Origin: Centrapalus pauciflorus
Lineage: Eukaryota; Streptophyta; Magnoliopsida; Asterales; Asteraceae
DNA length: 64,000 nucleotides
Direction of reading: 5' to 3'
Assembly (NCBI GenBank): GCA_020465985.1
Contig: JAANYP010002037.1
Coordinates: 127,867-191,866 of the forward strand
In this document: piece after piece, positions 1-10,800 of the stretch
Layout: the number at the start of each line of letters is the position of its first letter
How positions within the stretch are numbered: position 1 is the stretch's first letter
The notes under the pieces: generated by a model
Database searches by the model: none
What the model was told of the DNA's origin: nothing
What the model saw: only the letters and a program-made list of their open reading frames with translations
Translations under genes and position numbers: made by a program

Positions 1-1452
1 ATGTAGTCTTCAAATTTGGATCTTACTCCGATAGCATTCAGTGAATGTAACGTGATAGATGTAGAAGATGTCGACATTATAAATAAGAATGACAAATGCC
101 AAGAAGGACTGATGTTTGTTATAATTGTGGAAAAATGGGTCATTTTAGAAGAGTACTTTAAGATTCTATATGTAACTTCATCGAAGTTTTATGATTCTGA
201 AAATAACGTGGACTTAAGTATTAGGAAAAGTTGTTACTAATATAGGTAAGATGATGATTGTGAATAAGAATACTCTAGTATATGAATACGCCTTAGATGA
301 ATAATCTAAAATGAATTTTGAAACTTTGAATTGGAAAAGATGTTTTAAATATCGTGAGAATTTTTATGTAATTGGAATCTAGGAAATTGTTTCAATATTG
401 ATATATATACGAACATTATATGAGGAAACTAAGTCTTGAAATTTTGAGAGAAAATGTACGAGGATATGATAATGGTGTTCATACTGTATGAGATTTGGAA
501 TATACAATGTGAGATATAAGTAAGATATGTACGTGAGTTGTAATCAATTAAAAAGGAAATATAATTCTACTTGAGGACAGTATACTTATTGATATGGTAA
601 TTGATCAATAAGAAAGTTAAAGAGACTTTGGACGGTAATGAAATTTGCTTATACCGTAAATAAAGGTCTAATACTACGATTCGGAATCTAAGGGAGATTC
701 GGAGGTGGTCATGAGTTTTGTTTAAATTCTGGTGCCGATTAATTAAATTGTAACTACTGCATTTGTGCAATCAATGTTAGTCTTTTGGTCTAAGTTGACG
801 GTTGTGATTGATGTTGAAATTTCTTAATAACACATTAGTTAAAATAGATCATGTGTATCATGATTGTACTTTAGAGATCGAAGAAGTAGGTTTATATGTT
901 GATTTGATCCCTGGAGTTTTTCCCAATAACTTCCTGTTCGTATCGGTATGCATATAACAAAATATAAGAAAGATGCGGCACAAACATGAATACGAGTAAA
1001 ACTTACCAGCAACCGATAAAAGATCAGAATGAATGGACTATTTCACATTAAAAAAATGTGACGAGATAATGTATTTTGGATTCAAGTATAAATTGAAAGG
1101 ATCAATTGATTAGATAGAGATTCGTATAACTTTAGTCATCATGATAAAGTAAAGAAAACCAAGTTTAAAGTTTTGCACGGGAGAAAATGTAAAAGCCCTA
1201 CATGTTGGAAAGAAAATTGAAGGAACTCTGATTGTTATGACCGTGTTATCACAAATGTGCTACTATGATGGTAGCCATAAACCGATCAGTTATAATACAA
1301 ACGATTAAGTATAGCTGAAAACATCACCGATAAGGGTTGAAACTTGTTTTGTAAAAAGGAGACGAGTTGACACTAAAATATGTTGGCACATTTAGAGTAA
1401 TGGAAAAGTTGGAATTAGTTGTGACAATTGGAATTACCTAAGGAAATATCAT
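1..1452 (+). pseudogene. Decayed Ty3/gypsy gag-pol remnant
   Basis: Heavily decayed coding DNA of a chromodomain-type Ty3/gypsy element with no long open frame. Landmarks in the expected order are a CCHC zinc knuckle (CYNCGKMGHF) at about 112-150, a protease-like NSGAD (normally DSGA) near 726-742, a stretch at about 836-920 reading LVKIDHVYHDCTL and VDLIP that parallels the protease-RT linker of the intact element at 51187, and the integrase C-terminal motif GRKCKSPTCW at 1179-1208. FRVMEKLG and LELPKEISYH follow to about 1452. Reverse transcriptase and RNase H seem to be missing between the protease and integrase landmarks. Around 1452 the sequence changes to minus-strand copia. The left end lies outside the window. 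The family is sure; exact deletions are uncertain. Confidence 0.75.
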
Positions 1453-1595
1453 ACCACTTGTAAGCTATTACCTAAGCAGCCTTTTCACATGTATCAACGT
1501 CCAATTTAACATTGGTTTCCATTGGGGTATTAATAGGTGAACATTGATCAAATTTAAAATCATTCAAAAGATCCACTGTATAATTTCTTTGATTA
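1453..1595 (-). pseudogene. copia A1 RT/RNase H junction piece
   Basis: Minus-strand piece matching 21000-21130 of element A3, the region that reads KFDQSSPIKTPMATNV there. It continues directly into 3632-4055 once the solo LTR at 1596-3626 and one copy of the GATTA duplication are removed, which proves the two pieces were once contiguous. Too decayed to hold an open frame. The left boundary is set where similarity to gypsy LELPKE ends and is good to about 15 bases. Confidence 0.7.
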
Positions 1596-2053
1596 TGTAA
1601 CATCCTCGAATTCAATTACTGTAATTTGGGTCTATTTAGGCGGATAATTTATAATTAAGTTGAATTATGAGCAATTATTATGTATTTGAGATATTTAGAA
1701 AGTTTGTTGTTATTTTAAGAAAATTTGAACTCTGAATTATTATTATGGAGTATTAAGATTATAAAAGTTGATAATGATAAAACTAAGAATAAATCAGTAT
1801 TTTATGGAACCGATTAAGTTGAGGGGTGAAATGTGCAAAATGGGAAAGATGGGAATAAAAAGGCCAAATGCCTTTCATTTTCACATTTACTCTCTCTCTC
1901 TCTACACTCTCTCTCTCTAGAAACTCTCTCTACTTCTCTCTACGATATCTATCAAACCGACCGGCCGATTTTCAAGATTTATACGTTGTTGGAAAGACCT
2001 CGAGGAGTACTACAACAATCTACGGTTGGATTCTTGATTTCGTACGAATTGAG

Positions 2054-3309
2054 GTAAAAATCAACCCAATTAAGCTTATATATTTCGGTTTTGAAAACAC
2101 GAATTTCGAGTTTATCATTTCTTGCATGAATAAAGCTAGTTTTGCTTGAGTTTTAACTAGAATATGATAGTGTATGTGTAATAGAATCAAACCTAGGTAT
2201 AATACTTGACATATTCATGATTTTAGGCTTTGAAATGAAGGATTTAAGTTGTAGATATGAACAAACTCGAGAATGTCAAGAACACAGTCGAAATGCAAGA
2301 ACAAACTTGATTTTTGAGCTAAATTCGAGTATATATTCGAATCTAACACCAAGGAATTCGAATTTAAGTCCCTAAATTCGAATTTAGGTCCCTAAATTCG
2401 AATGACATTCGAATTTAGCCATGGGGGGTTCGAGTTTAGCCTTAAAATCGAAGGGAAATTCGAATTTAGCCCCTAAAATTCGAATTTGATGCCTAAAAAA
2501 TTGAAACCCACTCTCTAAACTCGAATATTATGAATGAAACCCATAACAACACATAAAATAACAAAAGGTATTCCAAGGATAAGGTTTGAACTTGAGTTGG
2601 GTTCAAACTTAGTTGTGGTTCGAATTTGGACATGGATCCAAAATAGGGAAAAATGTTGCAAAACTTATAAAATTTGGTTTTACAGAATTAAACAAGTTAT
2701 TGACATAATGTGTTGTTACAACTAATTTAACAGGTCCCTTGTGGTGTTGTTTAACCCACTGTGGGGTACTTTGTGATCCGGTTGAAAGCCGAGGAGAAAT
2801 AAAATTTACTTGAAGTTTATAATTCACCCACTGTGAGTACCTTTGATTTTAGCATGTCTGCATTTGCTTTATGTTTGCTATGCCTACTGAGGCATGTTGT
2901 TTCATTTTCGTTTGGCACTCTACTAACTTGCGTATATATATTGATGCACATTCATACTTGTTGCATGTCCTTTCTTTTGTTGTGCATTCTGTTGATGGAC
3001 CTGTGTGGTCGCATCTGTACTCTGATGTTACTGTGCTATATGAGACAAGAGTTTGACACCTCTATGGTCAGGATAGACATTATGACATCCCCGATGGTAT
3101 GTTTGCCTCAGTTTGGTGGGTTTCGTTATGTCGAGTGTCAGCTCGAAGGGGCTGCGGGCTCGGGGTTGCGTACTTTGAGTACGTGTGGAGTATACAGTAT
3201 GTGTTACCGCGGTTACTCTGGGTGGCATCATAAAGATTTGTAGAATGTGTAAAATCATAAGGTATTCACTAAGCATTCGCTTACCCTTTTAGTTGTTGAA
3301 TTTTTACAG
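2054..3309 (+). other. Putative leader intron inside the solo LTR
   Basis: GAG|GTAAAAATC at the left end and TTTTTACAG|GAAAAGG at the right end match the donor and acceptor contexts at the same relative places in the other gypsy LTRs here (49355-50686, 56224-57558, and minus-strand 33305-30833 and 41823-40182). The length would be 1256 nt. The pyrimidine-rich tract before the acceptor and the conserved context CACTAAGCATT about 40 bases upstream are seen in the plus-strand copies. Splicing is inferred from signals only. Confidence 0.5.
2260..2530 (+). repeat. TTCGAA box array in gypsy LTR
   Basis: About ten near-palindromic boxes built on ATTCGAAT or CTCGAG/CTCGAA cores (for example AAATTCGAATTTAG repeated with CCCT spacers around 2350-2410 and 2455-2490). 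The boxes are not a strict tandem repeat; spacing is roughly 10-30 bases. They lie within the putative leader intron. Confidence 0.75.
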
Positions 3310-3631
3310 GAAAAGGAAAGTCTGCCGCGGGACCATCTAGCTAGGACGTTTATTGAAGTATTGAAGATCTCTACTGTTTACCTCGGTATTTGAATTAAGG
3401 AATCATTGTTGTAGAAAAATTTTGGATGATATAATATTTCAGAGTCTGTAGACCAAGAATTGTAACCTATGTAGCACCGTAGGGTGTTGGGCACTAGTTT
3501 TATTATTTTAATTCGTATTTTATGCTTCCGCACTAAAATTAAGTTATCAGATTATTATAAAACTGTATGATGGTGATTAATCCTGGGTGTATGGTAAATG
3601 GTGGTTAATGTGGCAAGGGTGTCACAGATTA

Positions 3632-4055
3632 CTAAAAATTCCATTGGATATCTGTTTAACCTGTAAGCCCAAAAACAAAGTTAGTTCACCCGTCATGCTC
3701 ACTAATACTTAGACTTCATGAGTCGTGAAAAGTTCTTACACAACTATTCATTAGTGGAACCAAATATAATATCATCCACATAAATTTGAAGTAGCATACT
3801 ATCATATTTTACTTTCTTTTTTGAGGATGTAGTGTCTACTTTACCTTTGCAATATCCATTGCACTTAAGGAATTCAGTAAGAGTGTCATACCGGAGGCTT
3901 GTTGAAGACCATATCAAGCTTAGTCCAACTTATACATATAGCTTGATTGTTGTTCAACTTCAAATATTGGTGGCTGCTTGACATAAACTTTTTCTTACAG
4001 CATCCCTTTCAAGAATGCCCTCTTCACATACATTTGAATTACCTTCATGCCCTTG
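3632..4055 (-). pseudogene. copia A1 reverse transcriptase remnant
   Basis: The minus-strand translation, with shifts and stops, follows the catalytic half of Ty1/copia reverse transcriptase: traces of the membrane-distal palm segment around the Y-x-DD motif, then the segment reading FGSTNEQL..NF, MKSK and GELTLFLGL in neighbouring copies. It lines up with 21150-21560 of element A3. A jump at about 4055 leads straight into gag, so the N-terminal RT, integrase and protease are gone. Not functional. Confidence 0.75.
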
Positions 4056-5660
4056 CTCTTTTAGTTGAGTAGCCCCAAGAGTCAACAATTCTTTAGAGTC
4101 TAGAGTACTTAAAGTCTGATTCTCTTTTCTCATCAAATAAAAAGAGCTGATGTGTTTTACTTCATCAAAGTTTTCAACTTATGAAAGTTATCCAGTTCAT
4201 TATATTTATATTCATGTTCATTTTTCAGTTTAGAAATATCAGACTTAAGAGCATTTTTTTTCAACAACAACATTCAAATCAACAAGATGATAATCAAACA
4301 ATTTCTCTTTCTCATCAAAGATTGTAATCCTTAAAGTTTTGTAGCATGTACATCATTGTTGGTATCTAGTTGTCAAGAGAGCTTAGGGCCACAGCTTCTT
4401 CAAGGTCCTATATGAAACTGTTGGGTGAAGGAGCTTCATTATTAGCCTTAAAGCAGTTTCTATCCTCCTTATTAGAAGATAAATCAGATTCTTCCCAATT
4501 ACATGCCTTGGCCATCAATTTTTTCACCTTGTTGGAAGCCACTGAGTCATCCAATTTCTTCAACTTATCCATGGCTATGAGGTACTTAACACCATAGCTA
4601 TCTTCTTTAGAAGTCTTGTCGGGTTTGGATGAAGAGGTCACAACTTTTGACACACCGTGAGCAAGTATGTAAGAAACTTTCGCACACAATGAGATTTGGT
4701 TTTTTCAAATGCCTTCTTTTTTACAACACCTGACCTCATTGGCAAATTCTTCATACAAAACACCTAAACTCTTGACAAGCATAGCGATCATCTAGTCATC
4801 ATCAAGCTCATCAAGATCTTCATCCTCTTCCTATTCTTTTGACACAACGTCTAAATCTATATCAACACACGAGTCACCTCTGTAAACACATCACAAGCTT
4901 GACTCTTAGGTTGTCTTACCTCAGCCACGAAGGTTGATCCCTTCTTGTATATTTCCAAGGCATTTCTTTTCTGCTGCATTGATTGTTCATTATTCAACAA
5001 AGATCCATATACGCTTACAAGATCTATGCTTTTGATAGTGCCTGAGTTTTTCAATATAGCAGCAAAGTAGTTGCATTTTTCAGGTAACACATCGAAGTAC
5101 TAGTTCCTAGAGTGAGACTGTCCTTAGTGATTCTAACAGCTTTAAGATCTGTCACAAGTGGAGGGAATCTAATGTAGGTTTTAGTAAGACATTTCTTTGG
5201 CTTGGCAAAGAACACCTTATACTGTCCAACAATATTGTTGATCCTATTATCAAATGTAATAGTGGGGCAATCATAAACATCACACAAAGTATCACACATT
5301 TTTTTTGTTGTCTTCAACTTGTCCACCTGTTTGAACAGATCATCAGGTACAGATATCAGCAAGTTGTTTCTTACTTTAGCATCAAGAGCAACTAATCTAT
5401 TGTCTTCTTCAGACACTTGAGCTTTTTCTTTCCCAATATTCCTTACTTCAGGAACAACACCTTCAGTAGTTGGAGTGATGGTAACGACAGAGGTTGGTAG
5501 ATATGGTCCTTCCATCATAATTCATGGATGTTGACCATCCAGATTCTCTAGATAGAGCATCATCCTACATTTCCAGCTAGAGAAGTTGTGATGGTTAACT
5601 TGAGTGGTTTGGCCAATTGTCATAGTAGGTTGTGGAGGAGTTTGAAGTAGAGTTGTCCAC
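4056..5660 (-). pseudogene. copia A1 gag remnant
   Basis: Broken gag of a Sirevirus-type copia element. Best readable pieces on the minus strand are 5518-5051 (starts MMEGPYLPTSVVTITP and includes NNLLISVPDDLFKQVDKLKT), 5090-4857 (LPEKCNYFAAILKNSGTIK) and 4689-4408 (ASNKVKKLMAKACNWEESD), with a coiled-coil-like stretch at 4300-4100. All are collinear with gag of A3 (26418-25094). The start codon that is ATG in A2 and A3 (MDNSAAS) reads GTG here at 5660-5658. The CCHC knuckle between 4740 and 4660 is damaged. Gag would form the virus-like particle; this copy cannot. Confidence 0.82.
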
Positions 5661-5718
5661 GTTGGGATTTAGGGAAGTAATATGAGAGATCTAGAGTTAA
5701 CACACTCTCAATTTGTTA

Positions 5719-5726
5719 TGATACCA
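5719..5726 (-). other. Primer-binding site of A1
   Basis: TGATACCA on the plus strand, read TGGTATCA on the minus strand, is complementary to the 3' end of initiator methionine tRNA, the usual primer for plant copia and gypsy elements. It sits 2-3 bases inside the end of the 5' LTR. Confidence 0.8.
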
Positions 5727-5728
5727 GT

Positions 5729-6105
5729 TGTAGGTCCCAAAAGGTTGTCAGAATATCTCAAGAGTAACTGTAGAGGGGGGGGGGGGGGGGGTGAATATAG
5801 TTTCAACAAAATGATATAGATTTTGTAGTCAGTTACTTTCTCTCTCCGTATAAGCTTCTTTATATAGTCCTACAAAAGGATCCTAGTGAAGCTTTTTCAT
5901 TGGTTGTAGAGAAACTGGGATAGTCTCACAGAGAGCCAAACTTACTTTCCTACAACAAGACAAAACTGACAAATGTCATTTTTGTCTTCTTACTGCAGAA
6001 TCTTTGTCTTGTTCTTTTGTCTTCTGTTGTTCCAGATTTATCCAAAAGTAGCAAGCCAACTTATAAGCTTTAGTCTTCTTATAAAGCCATATTGTTTGAT
6101 TTGTA
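5729..6105 (-). repeat. Partial 5' LTR of A1
   Basis: Begins TGTAGGTCCCAAAAGG on the plus strand, the reverse complement of the family LTR end CCTTTTGGGACCTACA. A 17-base G run lies at 5775-5791 at the position where the other lineage A LTRs also carry a G/C run. Similarity to the other LTRs fades near 6105, so about two thirds of the LTR is missing. Confidence 0.8.
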
Positions 6106-7008
6106 TATCGTGATTAAGTAGTGGGTCTCATTTGGTGATAGTTTGAAAGTTTATTTATTTCCTTATATTTATTTAAAAAATGTAAGGGGTATGTTTTGTA
6201 ATTACCTCAAGGTGATGTTTAATATTTAAATCTTTTTTTTAAGTTTATTATACGTACTTAATAAATTAATTGTGTAGGATTGAGTCTGCAAATTACATTC
6301 TCTCATACGGCTTCAATACAATTCATAATCATTACATTTATTGTTCCTATAACATTGTGATTGTTTGTGACTGAGTGTTTAGACGATTGAGAATATCAAG
6401 TAACAATTCGTAACAGACCAAAGGGTTGGAATTCAACTGGTTGTTAATCATTCTACGCCATACTTGTTCGTCGAGATTAACCAATTCAAGGTCGATTCTT
6501 TTTGTTCTTGTTCAATTAATTATCATAGATTGTTAATATATTGATATTGTGAGTTTTAGCCTAGTTTATTTCTCTCATGTTTGACGTATTTTATGGTTTT
6601 GTTCAAACTTTCTGGGTTCGTATATCCTCTTCATAAATCGTTACTCTTACATCAAATTGGTCCAAATTTTATGTGTTTTTGATACAATTAGTATATTTAC
6701 ACCTTAATTTAAATAGCTAGTGATCAATATGAATCTAGTTTTTGGTATAATTTGTTCCTTAAGTCGGTTTTCAATTTTTTTCAAATTCATCTGGTTGGCC
6801 CACATCAAGTCTAATAGTCTCGGTGTCTCTTCGGTGAATTGGTTATAGTTGTGCACACCCTGAGTCTACGTCTTAGGGTCATTCTGTTAAGTCGCGGAAT
6901 CTAATCAAATAAGTCTCAGGGTCATATAAAACTTTCTGGCCAAGTCATCTTGTTCATGAAAAAGATTCAGGATCATCTCTAAACAAGTCCAGGGACCTAA
7001 TATATCTT
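6106..7008. other. Unassigned AT-rich flank with CTCGG/GGGTCAT boxes
   Basis: No coding potential seen on either strand. From about 6810 to 7000 short boxes of the form AAGTCTCAGGGTCAT, TCTTAGGGTCAT and TCAGGATCAT recur. The same style of box (AAGTCTCGGGGTCAT) recurs at 37795-37955, just beyond the other side of the Sirevirus cluster, so both may be halves of one host repeat split by it. No LTR ends or duplications were found. Confidence 0.5.
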
Positions 7009-7682
7009 TGTTAGGCACAAAAAGGCCTCAGTCAAACCTATTTTACATCTTAGTTGGAGATAATTAATCAAACCTTCTTGATACACTTAAAGGTATAATT
7101 TAAGGCATGTTAATGCCTTATTGAAACCTGATAATTGATTTGCAATATTAGTCAAAGTTGTTTACCTTGTTGCATTTGTTGCAACTAAGGCAGATTGCCC
7201 AAGCTTTTCTATTCTGCTGAATAGGCTGGACATAAATTGTCCAAGCTACTCTATCCTGTTGAGCAGCTTGGACAAATTCTAAGTGTTTTGTTCTTTGCGA
7301 ACAGATTCTGTTCTTTGTGAACACGCTAAACACTTTATGGAATATGTTTCCATGTCCTCATGTATTATTTTGGACTACAAGATCAGTTTACAAAGTCGAA
7401 GACAAAGTGGAAAACAGACTCTGCAAAGACTGCCTACGCTGTTCTGTTACATGAAGACAAAGTGGATATTTGAAATGGGTGACAGACCATTTCTTATATC
7501 AAAATGGCTATAACAGAAGATGAAAGGTTGAAAGTTGACATTCCTCTTTTAGTTAAAGCCTTCTACAATGGAGACAAAAAGGAAAAGAAAAAGATTCTGC
7601 AATGTAAAGACAATTCTGCTTTGTCAGAACGTGCAGAAAAGTTGTTTTGTCTTTTTTGAAAGACATCCCACTATCTCCTTGT

Positions 7683-7725
7683 CCAATAAGGAAGCTTCAC
7701 TGAGATTCTCAATGAGAGTATAAAA
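7683..7725 (+). promoter_or_regulatory. A2 LTR promoter (CCAAT and TATA boxes)
   Basis: CCAAT at 7683-7687 and TATAAAA at 7719-7725, 31 bases apart. The TATA is kept at matching places in the other lineage A LTRs: 37385-37391 on the plus strand, and on the minus strand at 14509-14503 and 26883-26877. Transcription would start about 30 bases downstream. Confidence 0.75.
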
Positions 7726-7812
7726 GGAAGCTTCTAAGGAATGTGAGATAACAAAGAGTGTGATATTCACATCGTGCAAAAGAAGTGTTTTTCATGCATG
7801 CAAGTCTGCTTG

Positions 7813-7818
7813 AATAAA
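7813..7818 (+). terminator. Polyadenylation signal in A2 LTR
   Basis: AATAAA about 90 bases after the TATA box, in a context (CTTGAATAAAA) conserved in the lineage A LTR at 37477. In a 3' LTR it would direct 3' end formation and so bound the R region. Confidence 0.6.
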
Positions 7819-8128
7819 ATAGTAATGTGTCTCCAAGTTGTTCTTATTCAAGCTATCCATCTGTCTGTCTTGTAAATAGTGAGTTCATCTTAGTGAGTGT
7901 ATTCATTGTATCTAGTCTGAGTGTGTCTTAGATTAGTTAAACATCTCTTGTTTCTGTCATCTCAGCTTGAACCATTTTGCAGTTCAGGCTTGTTTGTAAT
8001 TAACACTTGTTGATAATATACACAAACATTGAGAAAAGTGTAGTGAATTTAAATAGCTGCATTCACCCCCCCCCCCCCCTTCTACAGCTTAGAGCAACAT
8101 ACTAGGGAAACCTTTTGGGACCTACAAC

Positions 8129-8141
8129 TGGTATCAGAGCA
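8129..8141 (+). other. Primer-binding site of A2
   Basis: TGGTATCAGAGCA, complementary to the 3' end of initiator methionine tRNA, two bases after the LTR end. Confidence 0.9.
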
Positions 8142-8185
8142 TATAGTGTGTGTTAACTCTAGATCTCTCAATTTCCCTATTTACC

Positions 8186-9420
8186 ATGGACAACAGTGCT
8201 GCCAGCTCTTCCTCTTACTATGACAATGGTTCAATGGCAAAAACCCCCAAGTTCAATCATTAGAACTTCTCTGGTTGGAAGTGCAGAATGATGCTCTACT
8301 GAGAGAATCTGGATGTACAACTACCAGAGATAGTAATGGAAGGTCCCTATTCGCCAACTTCTGTTACTACTATCACTCCTGCTGTTGAAGGAGCTGTTCC
8401 TGAGATTAGGACCTTTCGAAAGGCTAAAGCTCAATGGTCTGATGAAGAGAAAAGGTTGGTTTCTCTTGATTCAAAGGTCAGGAACAACCTGGTTATTTCT
8501 CTTCCTGATGATGTGTTTAAACAGGTTGAGAAAATGAAGACTGCTAAGGAGATGTGAGATACTTTGTGTACCGTCTATGATGGTCCCGCTATCACACTAG
8601 ATAACAGGATCAACAATCTTGTTAGTCAGTCTGAACTCTTCTTTGCAAAGCCAAAGGAGTCTCTCACTAAAACTTATACCATCCTAAGAAAATACGATCA
8701 ACAATCTTCTAAGCAATGATCTCAAAGCTATTGGGATCACCAAGGACAGCTTGACTCTGGTAAAGAAGTTTTTAGAAATTCTACCTGACGAATTGAACTA
8801 TTTTTCTACCATCCTAAGAAAGTCAGGCACTATCAAAGGTATGGATCTTGTAAATCTCTATGGGTCCTTACTAAATGATGAACAATCAAGGCAACAGAAA
8901 AGAAATGCCTTGGAGATGTCCAAAAGAGGTGCTACCTTAGTGGCCAGCTTGAGACAACCTGCTGGTCAGGTGTGTGATGTGTTCACACAAGCTGATCAAC
9001 AGGCTGATGATGAAATGGAAAAATTGTCTGAGGAAGAAGACGGTGATGATCTTACTGAATTTGATGATGAGCAAATGATTGCTATGCTTATCATAAAATT
9101 CAATAAGAAAAGGTTTGGTGGAAAAATGCTGCAAAAGAAGTCAGGTGCCATTAAAAAGAAGGCATTTGACAAAACTAAGGCTGAGTGCTTTAAATGAGAC
9201 AAAACAGGCCATATAGCTGCTGACTGTGTGTCTAAAGCTGTTGGCTAAACATCCAAACCATACAAGACAAATAAGGACGATGGCTACAGGGTTAAGTACA
9301 TAATGGCCATGGCTAAGCTGGGAAAGTTAGAAGACTTAGTGGCTTCCAATAAGCAAAAGGGACTCATGGCTGAGACATATGACTGGGAGGAATCTGACTC
9401 AACATCAGATGAAGAAGATA
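8186..9420 (+). pseudogene. copia A2 gag
   Basis: Gag of a Sirevirus-type copia element. The start is ATG in a good plant context (ACCATGG), giving MDNSAASSSS as in A3. The sequence around residues 20-50 (KFNH..NFSGWKCRMML) is the N-terminal gag signature W-x-W/K-x-x-M of the UBN2/retrotran-gag type. In-frame stops lie at 8261-8263, 8555-8557 (Trp to TGA) and 9195-9197, the last replacing the second cysteine of the CCHC knuckle (CFK-stop-DKTGHIAADC). A short duplicated segment (ACCATCCTAAGAAA at about 8680 and 8810) adds a frame break. Gag would assemble the particle and bind RNA; this copy cannot. Confidence 0.88.
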
Positions 9421-10800
9421 AACAATTGTCTGATGGCCAACACTGATGTCCCATCAACTAGCAATTTCAAACAAGACCTGGCTGAATCTGAGGCTCTCAG
9501 CAGCTTAGAGAACTGGAACCCAACAATGATGTATAAGGTACAAAATTTTATGGATTACAGTTCTGATGAAAAAGTTAAAAAGTTTGAGTATTTACTTGTT
9601 GATTTAAAAGCTGTTATTGACTCCTGGTGCCAATCTGCACAGAAAGTCAATCATTGTATCGGTCAACAGATCACTGCTCAAATCCAAGTCTATCGTGGAG
9701 GGGATCTTGATAAAGCAGCTGCAATTGTTGAGATAAATAATCTAGAAAAAGACTTATCCACTCTTGCTGAGCTTCCAAGTACTTTCATTTGAGAAAGTAA
9801 ATGGTAAGCTTGTCTCAACAAATAGATTTGTCATGACTCAAAACACTGACAGCTTGTGTGAAAAAGTTCTAAAAACTGATGATGGAATATGTTCTCCATC
9901 AAATCACTCTCTTAAGTGCTCACCTGGGTCACACAAGAAAAAAAAGGGAAAACAAGTTCAAACTGCAGCTTTGGACACTAAACCTGTCAACAATACAGCA
10001 TCCGGATATAAAGCTGATGGTAAGAAACCTATTAATCCTTTTGATTCTGAGCATTTTGAGAAAACATTTTCAAAAGGTAAGCAGCCTGCTTTCAACAGGG
10101 GTAAGTCTCATGTTGATATTAAATCTGTTGTGATTTTAGATAAGTTTTTAAGTAATAGTGGAAAACTAGTTATAAATGAAGGTAAGTCTTTCAAAACCAA
10201 AAATAGTGATTATGTTGATAGGCAACATTCATCACATCTCAGTAAGCGCAAAGGCAAAGCCATTGCTCAACCTGGGAAAGTTAAGAATAAGTTTCCCAAA
10301 CCTGTGGAAGATCAAAGGCCAGTCCAACATCCTATATTTGATCTATGCCCTCCTAAAAGGATGAAAGAGGACACAGGTAAAGATGTTGCTATTGTGCCTT
10401 CCACTCAAACTATTGATTTTCTTAAAAATAGTAATAAGTTTGCTAAACCTGCTGAGAAGTTCAACAAAAATGTAGAATGTTTCTGGAGGTACTTCTTCCA
10501 AAAAGTCTAAAAATAGAAAATGCTACAAATGTGGGAAGAAGACACATATGATATGGCCAAAGACTGTCTTGAAACTAAGGACATGAGGCCTGTTGACACT
10601 TCTAGTTCCAACATCGCAAAAACCAGCAGTGTTGGAAGTAACATGGTCAATGAGGATAGTATCCAAGCTGATACAATCCAGATAGGAAGTATTAGTGTTG
10701 ATCTAACTGGTCCATCAACAAATGTTGATGAAGAAGAAAAACTCATCCCTATGATGAGTTCCCCTAAAATAACTAATATTTTTCCATCACACTTTGTATG
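9421..10800 (+). pseudogene. copia A2 gag C-terminal linker with second CCHC
   Basis: The long lysine- and serine-rich region between gag and protease, open in pieces at 9379-9792 and 9764-10510. It matches A3 23640-25093. A second zinc knuckle (CYKCGKKTH) starts at about 10520; a small insertion gives HMIWPKT instead of HMAKDC as in A3, so the last cysteine leaves the frame. Two CCHC motifs far apart are also seen in element B. The linker's function is unknown. Low-complexity basic composition suggests RNA binding. Confidence 0.75.

Larger units (their letters stand above)
1596..3626 (+). repeat. Solo LTR of a Tekay-like gypsy element, TSD GATTA
   Basis: A 2031 bp LTR starting TGTAACATCC and ending AAGGGTGTCACA, the same termini as the LTRs of the intact gypsy element (TGTAACATCC to AAGGGCGTCACA). 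It is flanked by perfect 5 bp duplications, GATTA at 1591-1595 and GATTA at 3627-3631, and both flanks are copia A1, so it is a solo LTR left by LTR-LTR recombination. Inside are a pyrimidine-rich leader (CT repeats around 1890-1945), a splice-donor-like GAG|GTAAAAATC at 2053/2054, an array of TTCGAA boxes (about 2260-2530) and an acceptor-like TTTTTACAG at 3309. The TATA of the intact family (GGGGTATAAAGTGC) is decayed here to GGGGTGAAATGTGC. Open frames within it (such as 2833-3243) have no support as genes. Confidence 0.93.
1453..6105 (-). mobile_element. Sirevirus-type copia fragment A1, split by a solo LTR
   Basis: Minus-strand Ty1/copia fragment of lineage A. Reading on the minus strand: partial 5' LTR (6105-5729), primer-binding site, gag (5660-4056), then reverse transcriptase (4055-3632 and, after the inserted solo LTR, 1595-1453). 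Protease and integrase are absent, so an internal deletion joins gag to RT near 4055. RNase H, the third ORF and the 3' LTR are missing because the element stops at the decayed gypsy around 1452. Frames are broken throughout, so this is an old non-functional copy. Assignment rests on close similarity to A2 and A3 elsewhere in the window. Confidence 0.85.
7009..8126 (+). repeat. 5' LTR of A2
   Basis: A 1118 bp LTR from TGTTAGGCAC to GGGACCTACA, directly followed by the primer-binding site. It contains AACAGG/CCTGTT-type boxes (about 7195-7330), a CCAAT and TATA promoter, a polyadenylation signal and a 14-base C run (8066-8079) about 47 bases before its end. Boundaries are set by the TG/CA ends and by comparison with the 3' LTR of A3. 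Confidence 0.93.

Noticed and set aside
2833..3243. 136-codon open frame in the solo LTR
   Set aside because: It lies inside the LTR and putative intron; the matching region of the G1 LTR is open in a different arrangement (56895-57374) with only a short shared string (DAHSYL). No sign of coding selection.
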